Of a DNA stretch of 64,000 nucleotides, positions 15,149-26,000 are shown piece after piece. Every line of letters begins with the position of its first letter. The stretch's first letter is position 1. The notes under the pieces were generated by a model. That model was not told the origin of the DNA. It saw only the letters and a program-made list of their open reading frames with translations, and ran no database searches. The DNA is taken from NCBI GenBank assembly GCA_049969495.1, contig JBMFOT010000001.1, forward strand, positions 1-64,000, written 5' to 3'. This DNA is from HRBIN16 sp049969495. Lineage in GTDB: Bacteria > Armatimonadota > HRBIN16. Position numbers and translations under genes: made by a program.

Positions 15149-16075
15149 ATGTTTCGCTGCGTATGTGTTCTTTTGCCGGCGCTGTTGGTGATATTGTTAC
15201 AGATATTCCCAAAGCCCCTGCAGGATGGGGAGGGGGCGAAAGGCCTTGACTACGACGACCACGCCCTGAACGTGGTCAATGCAGCAAGGAAAGGGGTAGA
15301 ACCGCTGTGGAATCTAATGGCAGATTATGGCGAAAAGTATCGCCAAAATCCTGGTAACGTGCGGATCGCGTTCGGGTATGCTTTTGCTGTCGTTACTTAC
15401 GCCAAGCTCACCATCTTCCCAACCGGCGGGGCTGCTAATTTGGACCCCCGCAAATTCAAACACGGAGGTAAACCTGGAGATCCCAATACCGTCATGCCCA
15501 GCTATCAGGAGATAGAAGGGCTGATAAGAAACGTTATTAGGAAGGATCCCAACAGCGCTTGGCCCTACGTTTTGATGGTGCTGAGTTTGAAGACCGGCAT
15601 ACCGAATAGCGAAGTCAAAGTACTAATGAACAGAGTGGTCAAGAAAGGAACCCTACCGGGAGGCATGCCTTATGAGATTGTGCAGCAGAGGACTAACGGG
15701 GCACAAGTGGTAGACCGCTATATCCGACAGGCTACCCAACGTGACCCTCTCAATCCTTACGTCCTCTTCTGGCGAGCTGTGGATGAGCGAGACGCGCACA
15801 AAGCCCTTCAGTATGTCAAACAGTCTTGGGAGAGAGGTGGCAAGTACCTTTTTCCCTTGGAGTGCCTTGCCGTTGAGTATCAAATATACGACAAGCAAGG
15901 CGACACGGAGAAACTCGGACAGACATTGAAGCAAATCCGCCATATGATACAGGAGGAGATCCATTCCCCTGTGACGAGAATTTTCCTGTATAATGCATAC
16001 GGGCTTGGGCAATGGGTCGGGCGCAAACCGGGCAAGCAGCCTTGGGCGATTACCCCCGAGCCAAAGGCAAAGTAG
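15149..16075 (+). CDS. Exported protein with TPR-like helical repeats, unknown function
   Basis: A 308-residue protein with an N-terminal hydrophobic export signal (FRCVCVLLPALLVILLQIF, residues 2-20). The rest is helical; segments such as LIRNVIRKDPNSAWPYVLM, RYIRQATQRDPLNPYVLFW and LKQIRHMIQEEIHSP resemble tetratricopeptide-like repeats, which mediate protein contacts. AAGGAGGT precedes the ATG. It follows the orphan gene at 14411 with a 12-base gap and is similarly AT-rich, so both may have arrived together. It ends at a strong hairpin. Function unknown. Confidence 0.7.
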   Translation: MFRCVCVLLPALLVILLQIFPKPLQDGEGAKGLDYDDHALNVVNAARKGVEPLWNLMADYGEKYRQNPGNVRIAFGYAFAVVTYAKLTIFPTGGAANLDPRKFKHGGKPGDPNTVMPSYQEIEGLIRNVIRKDPNSAWPYVLMVLSLKTGIPNSEVKVLMNRVVKKGTLPGGMPYEIVQQRTNGAQVVDRYIRQATQRDPLNPYVLFWRAVDERDAHKALQYVKQSWERGGKYLFPLECLAVEYQIYDKQGDTEKLGQTLKQIRHMIQEEIHSPVTRIFLYNAYGLGQWVGRKPGKQPWAITPEPKAK

Positions 16076-16083
16076 CGCAACAT

Positions 16084-16107
16084 GGCACGGACATCCCTGT
16101 CCGTGCC
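16084..16107. terminator. Hairpin between convergent genes
   Basis: Perfect 10-bp stem GGCACGGACA / TGTCCGTGCC with a TCCC loop, 8 bases beyond the stop of the TPR-like gene and 12 before the stop of the minus-strand zinc-ribbon gene. No T tract, but position fits a bidirectional terminator. Confidence 0.55.
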
Positions 16108-16118
16108 GCATTGCTGTT

Positions 16119-16640
16119 CTACCCCCTTGGCTGAGCAAGCGGGGTATGCTTCTTCTGGCAGTTGGCGCATAGCGGACGACCGTAGCGGTTCTCGGAGAGC
16201 TTATACACGCCCTCCGTGATGGGCGTACCGCAGTCGGAACAGCGCAGTTCACGGGGGGGCTCCTCGCGCTCGCGCAAAGCCGCCACAGGAGAGTCTACCG
16301 GATGCACCACACCGCCCTCCGACAGCTCCGGCGCAAACTGCGTGCCGAACCCCGCCACCGCCAGCGCACGACCGATGGCTCCGGTCTCCGCTTTCTCGAC
16401 AAAATCCGCGAAGCCCTCGCGCGTCTCCATTTTGGTACCGGTAGCGATCACTTTGCCGTCCTCATCGATGACGCGCGCGCGGAAGATGGCAACGCCACGC
16501 TGCTCATCGATCTCCAGAGGCTCCGTTTCGATGCGCCAGCCGGGATGCTCTTCGCGGAACCACACCAGCCGTGCCGCAACGGGCAGGTAGTAGCGCCCAC
16601 CCTGCACCTTAATCAGATAACGCTTGAAGTTGAACGGCAT
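16119..16640 (-). CDS. Zinc-ribbon protein with a Rad52/Sak-like core (tentative)
   Basis: A 173-residue protein. The N-terminal domain (FNFKRYLIKVQGGRYYLPVA, HPGWRIETEPLEIDE, then FVEKAETGAIGRALAVAGFG) resembles single-strand annealing or phage-type recombination mediators in which an AET.A.GRAL helix is a hallmark; this is pattern memory, not a database result. The C terminus carries a four-Cys zinc ribbon (CSDCGTPITEGVYKL and CANCQKK). ATG 16640 has GAGGGAG upstream; a promoter at 16764-16792 would give a 117-base leader, or a leaderless start at an in-frame ATG at 16754. No phage genes are nearby. Confidence 0.6.
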   Translation of the reverse strand: MPFNFKRYLIKVQGGRYYLPVAARLVWFREEHPGWRIETEPLEIDEQRGVAIFRARVIDEDGKVIATGTKMETREGFADFVEKAETGAIGRALAVAGFGTQFAPELSEGGVVHPVDSPVAALREREEPPRELRCSDCGTPITEGVYKLSENRYGRPLCANCQKKHTPLAQPRG

Positions 16641-16763
16641 CTTCGTTTCTCCCTCCTCGATGAAGCTAAACAGTCCCCCCCAGCGAGGCACCCACCACGG
16701 CGAAGCCCCGCAGCCGGAGAACCACACCTGTGCCTGGACACGACCATGCGCCATAGCACAGGA

Positions 16764-16792
16764 ATTATACCATATTTTGTATACTATTTCAA
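16764..16792 (-). promoter_or_regulatory. Consensus-like sigma70 promoter
   Basis: Minus strand TTGAAA (16787-16792), 17 bases, TATAAT (16764-16769). It drives the zinc-ribbon gene and lies 19 bases from the stop codon of the upstream glycoside hydrolase gene. Confidence 0.75.
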
Positions 16793-16810
16793 GAGGTGCC
16801 CAGAAAACGC

Positions 16811-19800
16811 CTATCGCCGGAACAGGCGTCGTTCTCCGAACGGCATTGCCCTACCGTCTACCTCCACCAGCTGCAAGCGCATCGTTGCGGGTTGCTCGGA
16901 CGCACGGAGTTGCGCCACCACACATGGCACCTCCACCACGGTTATCGCGTAGCGTGCCACAGGCTGCTCCAGCACTTTGCGCTCACCCCAGGAGGTTGCC
17001 AGCTCGATGCGCCGTCTGCCTGCGGGCAACCACGTGGCTTCGCCCGTGTTCATCACCGTCACGCGCAAGCGCACGGTATCGGGCGGCAAGGTCTGGTCAG
17101 GCCCTACTTCACTTGTCTTGCCATCCGCGCTCACCGCCTCCACCCGCAGAATCTGCGCGTTCAGGTACTTCGGCGGGTTGCTGCCGTTACAGGGCACATT
17201 GCCCACTGCCACCAGAGGCACGTTCTCACTGGTGGTACCCGTGCCCTCGGTACGCAGCTCCACCCGTCTACCCGATTCCACCGCTTTCAGATATGCGTCG
17301 CGATGGCGCGCCCACACCTGCGAAAAGCCGCGCGGATGCAGGTCACGGTCAAAGGAGATGACGTGCACCTCGCGCTCATCAGGTTTGGCAGGCAGCTGCG
17401 CCAGACGGCTCGCCCACCGTTGCGCCACCTGCGCGGCGGGACGCAGAGTGCCATCAGGATGGATGATGCCGTAGTCGCTGTCCTCTGTGGTGCGATAACC
17501 GCCGGGAAACCACCATCCCGCGCTGCCGTCTGCTCGCGACTCTTCGATCATGCGGTACATCCACTCGTACACATTGCGCTGGTAGGCGATACGCTCGGGG
17601 GACGTATTCGGATAGATGGTCGCGCCGAACTCTGCCCAGAAGACGGGCTTGCCGTTGCCTGCCCAGCGGGCGTAGGCGGTGATGAATCCCCCTGCGCGGA
17701 AGTTCTGCCAGTTCTCGGCGAGCGAATAGCCCTCCGGTGAGACGAAATCCAGAAACGGCGCACCTGCCAGCAGGTCGTACGGCATCCGCCAGTCCGCCCA
17801 GGGGCTACCGTTGCCTCCCCATCCTGTGCGCACGCCTATCAGGTGGCGGTCGTCCAAACTGCGGATAAAGCGCACCACCCGCCAATAGGCGCGGTTCACG
17901 TGGTCGTCTAGAAAGCGACGGTAAGCGGCTACCATCCGCCGCCACTCGCCATCGTTCAGTATCTGCTCGTCGGTGGGGTTGGTTACCATGCCATCCTCGC
18001 GGGGCAAGGCGTAGCCCCAGTCGCGTTCGGCGTTCTCGATGGAGCCATACTGCTCGATAATCCACTCGCGCCATGCGGGGTCAAACCGTCTGCGCTCGGC
18101 ATGATTACCCCACACCGGTTCCCACGCGATGTCGTACGCGAAGATGTTGTCCCACTGCGGGATGCGCGCTGCTTCTATCAGCTGGCGCAGCAGCGGCGGG
18201 TCAAAACCGAAGGGATGCGCGGCAGTGATAAACAGGTTGATGTACATCCCGTGACGGCGTGCACGCTCCAAAAAGTCCACCAGCTGCGGCGCGTGAGAAA
18301 GGTTTGTGTACTGGATGGATAGTACGTTAAACCCCACCTGCTTCGCGATACGCAGGGCGCGTTCCACCTCGTAGGGGTCGTACTGTTCGGGACCGAGCCA
18401 GTGTCCCCAGTATTCGTCCGGCTCCTGCCCCGCTATCCACAGCGGCCAGAAGTTGATGCCGTGCGCGTAGAACGGTTTGTTCCCCTGCACGAAATGCCCG
18501 CCCTGCACACGGATGAGAGGCATCGCCGCCGGTTTGCCGATAACGTGGAAGGAGTGCTCCAGCCCGTCGCGTGTGCCGTCTGCCGCCTGCGCGGTGATAC
18601 GGATACGCCACTCCCCCTCGGGCAGGTCAGCTTCCGGGAAGAGCACTCGCTGCCGTTCACCGGGCTGCAGGCGCACCGACATCTGCTGGGAGACTCTGGG
18701 CTTGCCCGGCGCAGAGAGCCCAGCGTTCAGGCGCAACGTGATGGGTTCACGCCGCCAGTTCACCACCTCCGCACCGTATGACACCCTCTGCTCTCTCCAG
18801 AAACCAAATCGCTCCGTGCCCGCTCGCAGCAGATACCAGCCACGTCGCATCGGCTGTAGCAACGCGGAAAGGTTCTGCGCGTTTGCCTCGGCGGTCGGCA
18901 ACCACGCCCACATACTGCCCTCCGTGTCGCCTTTTGCACTGAGGAACAGACATGCCCGCTCGCCCAAGGGCAGCACGATACGCCTGCCCGGAGCCTGCCC
19001 GCCGATGCCCACCCCACGATGGCGCATCACGCTGCACCAGCGCCCACGCGAGTCCTGATAGAATTTGTACCAGGGAGCGATACCCTCCAGTCGGAACGCA
19101 GGCACGGAGGGTAGAGCCTGTAAGAGCCTACCCACTTGCACATCGGCGATGGTGGCTTCCAAGGGAGTATCGGCAGGATAGGAGGCGAAGCTGTGCGCCA
19201 GACCGATGGACAGTTCCGCGGCGTTCTCCGGTTTGAGATGGTCATCCGGTCCCCCGCGTCCCTGCGAGGGGTTATCTCGCCAGTAGCGGAAGTCCGACGG
19301 CTCCAGCGCGACATGTTTCCACCCCTCGGTCAGCGGCACCGTCGCCACCCAGCGTGAGCCGTCGCGTTCGCGCCATTCGACGGAGAGGGCACGGGTGTGT
19401 TGATCGCCTCTCGCCCAGAAGCGCATGAGCGTCTCGCCCGGGCGGAAGGGTTGCTCTAAGCGCAGGTCGTAGGTGCACCAGCCGGTCAGTTTCGGCACAC
19501 TTAGGCGATAGCCTTTGCCGTGCGGGGTATCCACCAGCGACCACGAGGTTTCTATCTCCGGGGCGTTGGTGCTACGTCGCCAGGCGTTCTCGGGGGCAAG
19601 TTGCTCCTGCCACAGGGCACGCCATGAGCCGTTGGAGTGCAACGCTTCCTCTCGTTCCACCCACCGCTCGCCGGCACGGTAGAGCCACATGCCCAGCGGT
19701 GGCTCATTGCTCACGAAAAGCACCCCTTTTCTCAAGCGCACCCACTCCTGCAACCGCTCTGCTATCGGCGCAGGCAGGCGATGCGCCTCCGGCACCACCA

Positions 19801-20005
19801 GCAGCGACACTTCCTGCGGCAGGCGTCCACCAGTAAAGCGCTCCACCGGCACCAGCACTACCTGCGCACCGGGGGCTGCCCGGCGGATGGTATTCTGTAG
19901 CGCAGACGCTTGCCGTCCGCCCCACTGTAGGACGCCAATGGTGGGTGCAGCCGATACCGTTGCCGAGAGAGACATCATGATGCACGCCCAGGTCGGATAT
20001 TTCAC
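16811..20005 (-). CDS. Secreted clan GH-A glycoside hydrolase, multidomain
   Basis: A 1064-residue exported protein. A signal peptide (about 1-20) leads into a ThuA/GATase-like region (VLVPVERFTGGRLPQEVSLL, RLRKGVLFVSNEPP), a carbohydrate-binding-like beta region (about 150-300), then a beta-galactosidase-type TIM barrel (about 500-870). The barrel shows the expected acid/base Glu in YDIAWEPVWG (near residue 628) and a nucleophile Glu in KPVFWAEFGATIYP (near 790). The C terminus is an Ig-like fold. I infer a GH42/GH5-like exo-glycosidase acting on polysaccharide outside the cytoplasm; the exact family is open. It lies downstream of the GH78 gene on the same strand. Confidence 0.8.
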   Translation of the reverse strand: MKYPTWACIMMSLSATVSAAPTIGVLQWGGRQASALQNTIRRAAPGAQVVLVPVERFTGGRLPQEVSLLVVPEAHRLPAPIAERLQEWVRLRKGVLFVSNEPPLGMWLYRAGERWVEREEALHSNGSWRALWQEQLAPENAWRRSTNAPEIETSWSLVDTPHGKGYRLSVPKLTGWCTYDLRLEQPFRPGETLMRFWARGDQHTRALSVEWRERDGSRWVATVPLTEGWKHVALEPSDFRYWRDNPSQGRGGPDDHLKPENAAELSIGLAHSFASYPADTPLEATIADVQVGRLLQALPSVPAFRLEGIAPWYKFYQDSRGRWCSVMRHRGVGIGGQAPGRRIVLPLGERACLFLSAKGDTEGSMWAWLPTAEANAQNLSALLQPMRRGWYLLRAGTERFGFWREQRVSYGAEVVNWRREPITLRLNAGLSAPGKPRVSQQMSVRLQPGERQRVLFPEADLPEGEWRIRITAQAADGTRDGLEHSFHVIGKPAAMPLIRVQGGHFVQGNKPFYAHGINFWPLWIAGQEPDEYWGHWLGPEQYDPYEVERALRIAKQVGFNVLSIQYTNLSHAPQLVDFLERARRHGMYINLFITAAHPFGFDPPLLRQLIEAARIPQWDNIFAYDIAWEPVWGNHAERRRFDPAWREWIIEQYGSIENAERDWGYALPREDGMVTNPTDEQILNDGEWRRMVAAYRRFLDDHVNRAYWRVVRFIRSLDDRHLIGVRTGWGGNGSPWADWRMPYDLLAGAPFLDFVSPEGYSLAENWQNFRAGGFITAYARWAGNGKPVFWAEFGATIYPNTSPERIAYQRNVYEWMYRMIEESRADGSAGWWFPGGYRTTEDSDYGIIHPDGTLRPAAQVAQRWASRLAQLPAKPDEREVHVISFDRDLHPRGFSQVWARHRDAYLKAVESGRRVELRTEGTGTTSENVPLVAVGNVPCNGSNPPKYLNAQILRVEAVSADGKTSEVGPDQTLPPDTVRLRVTVMNTGEATWLPAGRRRIELATSWGERKVLEQPVARYAITVVEVPCVVAQLRASEQPATMRLQLVEVDGRAMPFGERRLFRR

Positions 20006-20030
20006 ATGGCACCTCCTCCACGTACTTCAT

Positions 20031-20057
20031 CTGGAGGGCGAGGCTCCGTCCGAGCCG
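20031..20057 (+). repeat. Dispersed LEGEAPAEP-type repeat, copy 4
   Basis: CTGGAGGGCGAGG followed by CTCCGTCCGAGCCG, in the gap between the GH-A and GH78 genes. Confidence 0.75.
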
Positions 20058-20083
20058 AACACCCCATCCTCTCCAGATACAGG

Positions 20084-22867
20084 TTACACCGTGATCTCGT
20101 GCCTTCCCTCGCCGTACTCCTCACCACCGATCACCGCAACCGTTCCCGGCGGGACGGTGACCTGTGCACGTATCCGCTCTCCTTCGCGGTGTAGGGCAAC
20201 GTGTATCTCGCCATAAGGCGTGGGCACGATACCCTTCGCCCACTCCAGGTCGCCCAGGAACGGACGCACCTCGAAGCGCGTGAAGCCCGGCTCTAGCGGG
20301 CGCACCCCGACAACATACGAGGGCAGCGCAAACGCCGGCGCCGCGCTCCAGGCATGGCAGTGGCTGCGTGTGGGCCACTCCTGGCTCAGGTAGCCTGGGA
20401 ACGTCTCCCAGCAGGAAGTGGCTCCCGCGTGTACCATCATGCCCCACCACCGGCGTATCAGCTGCAGGATTTGCCCGATATCGCCCGCTTTCTCTAACGC
20501 CTCGATGGTGAACGCCATCATGAAGGGGCTCCCGACGCGCACCCAACCCTCGGGCACGTCGGTAAGGTACCTCTCGAACAACGCGCGCTTGTCGTCCGGC
20601 ACAATGTCGCATAGATAGGCTACCGTCTGCGTCTGCTGGCTGATGACGGAGCTGCGCCGTCCATCGGCATGGATGCAATCAATGTACGCTTGTTTCTGCT
20701 CGTCCCACAGGTGTTGGTTAATTGCCTGTTTCAGCTCCTCTGCCCAGCGCAGGTACAGTTCCGCCTCGGCGTCTTTGCCCAGAATGCGCGCCATCCTCGC
20801 ACTGCGCCGCCACGCCTCCACCAGCCACATGTTCTGGTGCGTCACCACGCCCGTGCGTGGCGTATCCATCGGCGCCCAGTCCAGCATGTTCCATGCCTCT
20901 ATCTCCAGCAAGCCCTGTCCGTTGATAAACCGTTCATGGATGTTCTGGTTCTGCTGGCGCACGGCGGGGTACACCTCCTCCAGAAACGCGCGGTCGCCCG
21001 TGAAGCGATAGTGCTCCTCGCAGGCGATGGTCCACAGCAAGCTCCACGCGGTCAGGATGTCTTCCCAGCCGCTGGGCACCTGGCTCTCCACCAGCGGCGA
21101 CCGCCACAGCGACTCGCCCGCCAGCAACAGGCATCGTCTTGCCAGACGAGCGTCCCCAAAGGCAGTGTAGCTAAACAGGCTCTCGTTGCGGGCATCGCCC
21201 ACCCAGAAGGTCTGCTCATAGGAAGGACAGTCCACAAAGGTGTCTTCACTGCACAGGCGCACCGTATGGCGCGAAATCTCCCAGATGTCGTTGAGCAGGG
21301 CGTCGCTGCACTGGAACTGCGCCTGATAGGCATACGGGTAGGTGTTCAGGTAACAGCGCAACCCGCGCAGGAGTACCGGCTCCTTCGCCCCCTGCGGGAA
21401 ACGCACGGTGAGCGTGGCGTACCGGAAACCGCGCCGCATCACCGACCGCCAGCTCTGCCAGCCCTCGCGTGCGATATAGCGGAAGGTGTTGTGCAGTCCA
21501 TACGTCCACTGGATGCGCCCGTCTTCCATATACTCGAAGGCGTTCAGGTCAACGACCGTACCTGCGGGCGCACACAGCTCGATCTCGCAGAAACCCACCA
21601 GCTCCTTGCCGAAGTCTATCAGCAGCTCCACATCGCCGCCCGCGGGGGGATGGATCACCGTATCGTTGGGGTTCGCCGAGACGAGGTCGTACGGGTGCTC
21701 CACACGCAAAGACGCATCCACCGGCACAGCCAAAACCGTCTCCGCGAACACATTGGCGGCGGCGGTGTGTTCCCAGCGGATGGACTGCACGGCGGGATGG
21801 CTAGCGATTTGCTCCGGGGCGTTTGCTTGCCACGCCGCCCCGAAGCGCGCATCCTCTTGCGAGGGGAATGGTCCGATGCTCACAAACGGGTAGTCGCTGT
21901 GATTCCCCAAGGGTGAACGCAGTTGCAGATCCCCCTGCTCATAGTCGAGGACAAAGCCGAAGAACCACTCGTGGTAGAAGGACGCCGACACGTCCGCCAC
22001 TAACAGGTGTTCGCCTGCCGACAGGGAGATACCCTCCGCCGCCTGCTGAGGCGTGTACTCCGTGCCGTCGACGCGCACCGCGCGGAAGCCGTTGAACACC
22101 GAGCGCAAGCGCACCTGCATCGGTTGAGAGCAACGCAACACCGTCGCCACCAGCCCCACGAATCCGCGCGGATTGGCGGTGAGGTCGCCCGGCAGAAAGT
22201 TGGGCTTGAGGTCAAACGTCCACACCTGTTTCGGCGGGCGCACTGCCTGAATGCGCATCACGCGCACCGGCTGTACAGGTTCCTGCGTGAGGAAGGGAAT
22301 ATCACGCGGAAGTAACTCCTTCCACGGCGCACACCCCACCTCGCCCACTACCACCGCATTTTGCCAGCCGCTATCGTCGAAGCCAGCCAGCGTCCAGTGC
22401 ATCGGCTCCTTGCGGGCGTCGTACATCTCCGCCCATGCCTGCTGGCACGACATGCGTGGCATCCGACGCTCGTACGCGGGGTGCTCGATGCCTTTCCACG
22501 TGTGGTCGCTAGCAGCTACCACCTGCCCGTCGCACTCCACCTGCGCCAGCAAGCCACCGCGCGCCTGCACATACTGGAAGGTGGAATGCCCGAAGTGGTG
22601 TACCAGCACCGCCACCACGTTCTCGCCTGAGCAGACATAGGGAGTGATGTCGTAAGTGTCGTACCGCCAGCGATGCGGGAACGCACGCACCGGACCGTGG
22701 CCGACGTATCTGCCGTTTACCCACAGGGAATAGCGGGAATCGGCGGTAATGCGCAAGGTCACCCTCTCGAAGCGCGAAGGAAGGGCAAAACTCTTTCGCA
22801 CTGCCCAGAAGAAGTTTCGCGGCGCCTCTTCGCCTGGATACCATATCCATTTCGCCTGCCAGTTCAT
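20084..22867 (-). CDS. Alpha-L-rhamnosidase, GH78 family
   Basis: A 927-residue enzyme releasing terminal alpha-L-rhamnose. The N-terminal beta domain (WQAKWIWYPGEEAPRNFFWA, then DSRYSLWVNGRYVGHGPVR) is the typical rhamnosidase N-domain. The (alpha/alpha)6 barrel has the conserved acidic motif VDCPSYEQTFWVGDARNE (about 540-556), and GATSCWETFPG with a conserved Glu near 819, then HAWSAAPAFALPSYVVGV and a C-terminal beta domain. No signal peptide is visible, so it may act in the cytoplasm on imported oligosaccharides, unlike its secreted neighbours. Start supported by AAAGGGG. It lies upstream of the GH-A gene on the same strand, with a repeat between them. Confidence 0.9.
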   Translation of the reverse strand: MNWQAKWIWYPGEEAPRNFFWAVRKSFALPSRFERVTLRITADSRYSLWVNGRYVGHGPVRAFPHRWRYDTYDITPYVCSGENVVAVLVHHFGHSTFQYVQARGGLLAQVECDGQVVAASDHTWKGIEHPAYERRMPRMSCQQAWAEMYDARKEPMHWTLAGFDDSGWQNAVVVGEVGCAPWKELLPRDIPFLTQEPVQPVRVMRIQAVRPPKQVWTFDLKPNFLPGDLTANPRGFVGLVATVLRCSQPMQVRLRSVFNGFRAVRVDGTEYTPQQAAEGISLSAGEHLLVADVSASFYHEWFFGFVLDYEQGDLQLRSPLGNHSDYPFVSIGPFPSQEDARFGAAWQANAPEQIASHPAVQSIRWEHTAAANVFAETVLAVPVDASLRVEHPYDLVSANPNDTVIHPPAGGDVELLIDFGKELVGFCEIELCAPAGTVVDLNAFEYMEDGRIQWTYGLHNTFRYIAREGWQSWRSVMRRGFRYATLTVRFPQGAKEPVLLRGLRCYLNTYPYAYQAQFQCSDALLNDIWEISRHTVRLCSEDTFVDCPSYEQTFWVGDARNESLFSYTAFGDARLARRCLLLAGESLWRSPLVESQVPSGWEDILTAWSLLWTIACEEHYRFTGDRAFLEEVYPAVRQQNQNIHERFINGQGLLEIEAWNMLDWAPMDTPRTGVVTHQNMWLVEAWRRSARMARILGKDAEAELYLRWAEELKQAINQHLWDEQKQAYIDCIHADGRRSSVISQQTQTVAYLCDIVPDDKRALFERYLTDVPEGWVRVGSPFMMAFTIEALEKAGDIGQILQLIRRWWGMMVHAGATSCWETFPGYLSQEWPTRSHCHAWSAAPAFALPSYVVGVRPLEPGFTRFEVRPFLGDLEWAKGIVPTPYGEIHVALHREGERIRAQVTVPPGTVAVIGGEEYGEGRHEITV

Positions 22868-23071
22868 CGCTTCGTACCCCTTTCCGTAACATCTAAGAAC
22901 CCTATTTCGCGTCTAGGCATCGCAGCTCCTTGTATCGGGGTCTGCGCGAAAGCTTAGGCAGGAAGATAACCGTGTATACCGAAACAAACCTCCGAGCAAG
23001 CTGGGAACGTTGATAATCTCTCTGCGTGCCCTGCGTCCTTTGCGGTGAATATCCTAAAAAGAGGTTTCACG

Positions 23072-26000
23072 ATGCGCATCGTTTGCGTCAAAATACTCCT
23101 GCTGATAACGCTGCCTGGCTTCGTCTGTGCCGCGCCTGCCACCCTGCGCACCCCGCGGATGCAGGTAGAGGTGCAAAACGGCGTCATCACCCGCTTTGTC
23201 AACCGCCTGATCGGGGAGACTTTCGCAGTAAAGAACTTACCACCCCTGACGGGCATCCGTCATCGGCAGAGCGGAGACCTCTGGAACGACCGCGCCCGGG
23301 TGGAGCAGGCAGCAACTGCCCAGGAGGTCGCCACCACCCTTCGATGGCGCGAGCCACCCGGCACCCACGTCCTACGCACACGCCTGCGTGCCCTGCCAAA
23401 CGGGGAGGCGTTGGTCACACAACACGCATCCTGTGTCACGCCGGGGCTGCTGGGCTTGCAGTGGGGCATAGTGATACCTGATGAGCTGGAGCTGCTGGTG
23501 CCCGGCTACAGCGGTTTGCGCTTCAGCAGAGAGAGCGATTACCAGCCGATGCAGTTCGACTACCCGATGACCTGGGAAGCACAGTTCGTGCTGATACAGG
23601 GTAAGCGCGGTGGATTGCTCATCCACGCCGAAGACAACGCTCAGCGGTTCAAACGCCTTTTCGTGCAGCACCGCAACGGGCAGTTCTGGATAGGCTTTGA
23701 GACGTGGTGCACCGCCCCCTTCGAAAAGGTGCAGCAGGCGGAGTCGGTGCGATGGCGCATCCGCCCCTACCGAGGCAACTGGCTGAACGGCGTGGCGATG
23801 TACCGCCGATGGGCGGAAAACGCTTTCGGACTGGCATCTCTGCGCAAAAAGCAACCGGCGTGGGTGCAGGATATTCAGACGGTCGTTATCGACAATCTGG
23901 ACGATATGGACAAGATGCAGGCTCTGGCGAAGCGGTTGAACCCGCGCCAGACGCTCCTCTATGTGCCGGACTGGCGCAAGCACGGCTACGACCGTAACTA
24001 CCCCGACTACACCCCGCGCGAGGGGTTCGCTGAACAGATGGCGCAGGCTCGCCGGCTAGGCTTCCGCATTATGCTCCACGTGAACTACTTCGGCTGCACC
24101 CCGGAAAACCCCGATTACGAGCAGCTGAAGCGGTACCACTTCCGCGACCCCTTCAGTGGGCAGCCGATGTACTGGGACTGGCAACGCGCCCACCCGCCCA
24201 TCAAGTTCGCCTACATCAACCCTGCCGCGAAAGCATGGCGCAGGCTGTTCGTGCAAAGGATGGTAGAACTGTATCGCCAACTGAAGCCCGACGCATTGCA
24301 CCTGGACCAGACCCTGTGCATCTACAACGATGCCAACGGACTGATCGACGGCATGAACAGTATGCAGGGCAACATTGCTCTGCACCGCGAGCTGCGCGAG
24401 GCGCTGCCCGACGTTGCCCTCTCCGGTGAGGGGTTGAACGAAATCTCCTTCCGCTACGAGAGCTTTGCGCAGAGGCATGTATGGGGTATTGACCACGCCG
24501 ACGCCAGATGGGAGATGAGCCGCGTACGCATGGCGCATCCGGTTAGCTCCGCTCTGCTTACCCCCCACACGAGGATTTACGGCTATCTGGGTATGACCAA
24601 CCCGCAGATGTGGCAGCACTATGCGGCGTGGCGCACCGCCTACGACCGAATGGGGGTGATTCCTACCTTCGCGTGGCTCACGCGGCAGCAGGTATCCCAA
24701 CCGGACGCAACAATACAGATGCTGTGGAACGAAGCGCGGTGGTTCCAGGCACATCGCCCCCTTCCCGAGTTCGCCCCCAGCCTGTGGGAAGCGGACACCC
24801 TCTTTCTCTACCGTACAGCGAGTGGACACCTCGCCCGTTATCGGCAGGAGAAGAGCGGGGTTTGCCTGGAGACACAGGAGGACAACTCCTGGGTCACCCT
24901 TTTCAGGCGCATCGAAGGCGTCACGCGGGCGCAGGTGAGTGGCTCGATACCCGGCTGGCTCGCTTATAACGGCAGGGAGATCATGGGGCTGAATCCGGCA
25001 AGTATCTACCCGTGGCAACCAGAGCCTCCCAGCATGGACAGGGTGCACCTGCACGCCCTTCCCGAAACAGTAACCGTGTCTGCAGCAGGAGTGCAGGAAG
25101 GGGAATGGGCGCGCTTTGCCTTTGAACCGTGCGAGATGGTAGTTGCCGAACTGCGCAAACAGCGGGGCAACGTGGTGCATGCCGTTGCCGAAGCAAATCG
25201 CACGGGCACACCAGAGCCGGATTATCTGGTAGAGCACGCTCCAACCGGTGCGGTCGCGCGTCCCTACGGCGACGGCATCTTCATGCATCCACCCTGGCGA
25301 ACCATGGCAGGAGGCAGGGTATGGCTGGAGTTCACACTTACCCTCCCTGCGGACCGCCCCTGCGAGTTCCGCAGCGGACTGGGCTTCACTTCGCCCGAAG
25401 CAGCCGAGAAAAGCGATGGAGTGACCTTCACCGTCACTGCCTTTGGGCAAAGCACTACTGTCTCGGCAACCCGGTACGTACCGGGCAAGATGCCGGAGCA
25501 AATCAGCCTGGACCTGAGCCGGTTTCGCGGGCAGCGGGTTCGCCTCCGCCTGGAGGTACGTCCCGGGCCGAACGCTTCCCCCGATTTCGACTGGGGATAC
25601 TGGAGCCATCCGCGAGTAGTAGTAAAACAGACACAAGACGCGCCGGTGGAGGTCTACTCGCCCCAGCCGTTCCGTTGGGCTTACATTGACGGTAGGCGTG
25701 TAGAGTGGCAGGCTGTCGCATCCAACCGCTATCGTTTCTCACTGCCTTCTGCGCCGTCGACGCTCGTCCTGCTTTATGCAGATGCCGCACCGCTGGCTCT
25801 GCCAGCAGACTTGACGGAGGTGAGATTTTACACCAATATCGAGCTGGATGGAACGACGCAGGAGCCGGTAGATTACCTGCGCGGCAGCGTGGACACCGGA
25901 GTATGCAACGGGGTCAGCAAGCAGGGCTTCTCTGCCCATCCCCCACCCAACGGCAAAACCTTCCTCGCCTTCCTCCTGCGGCTGCCCCAGCAGGGCGCAT

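Noticed and set aside
16640..16754. N-terminal extension of the zinc-ribbon protein starting at 16754
   Set aside because: The extension (MAHGRVQAQVW...) has no conserved look and the internal ATG has a good ribosome site, although a leaderless start at 16754 cannot be excluded.
24056..25636. Minus-strand frame of 526 codons opposite the DUF6259 gene
   Set aside because: Shadow frame; the plus-strand protein has family motifs and a signal peptide.
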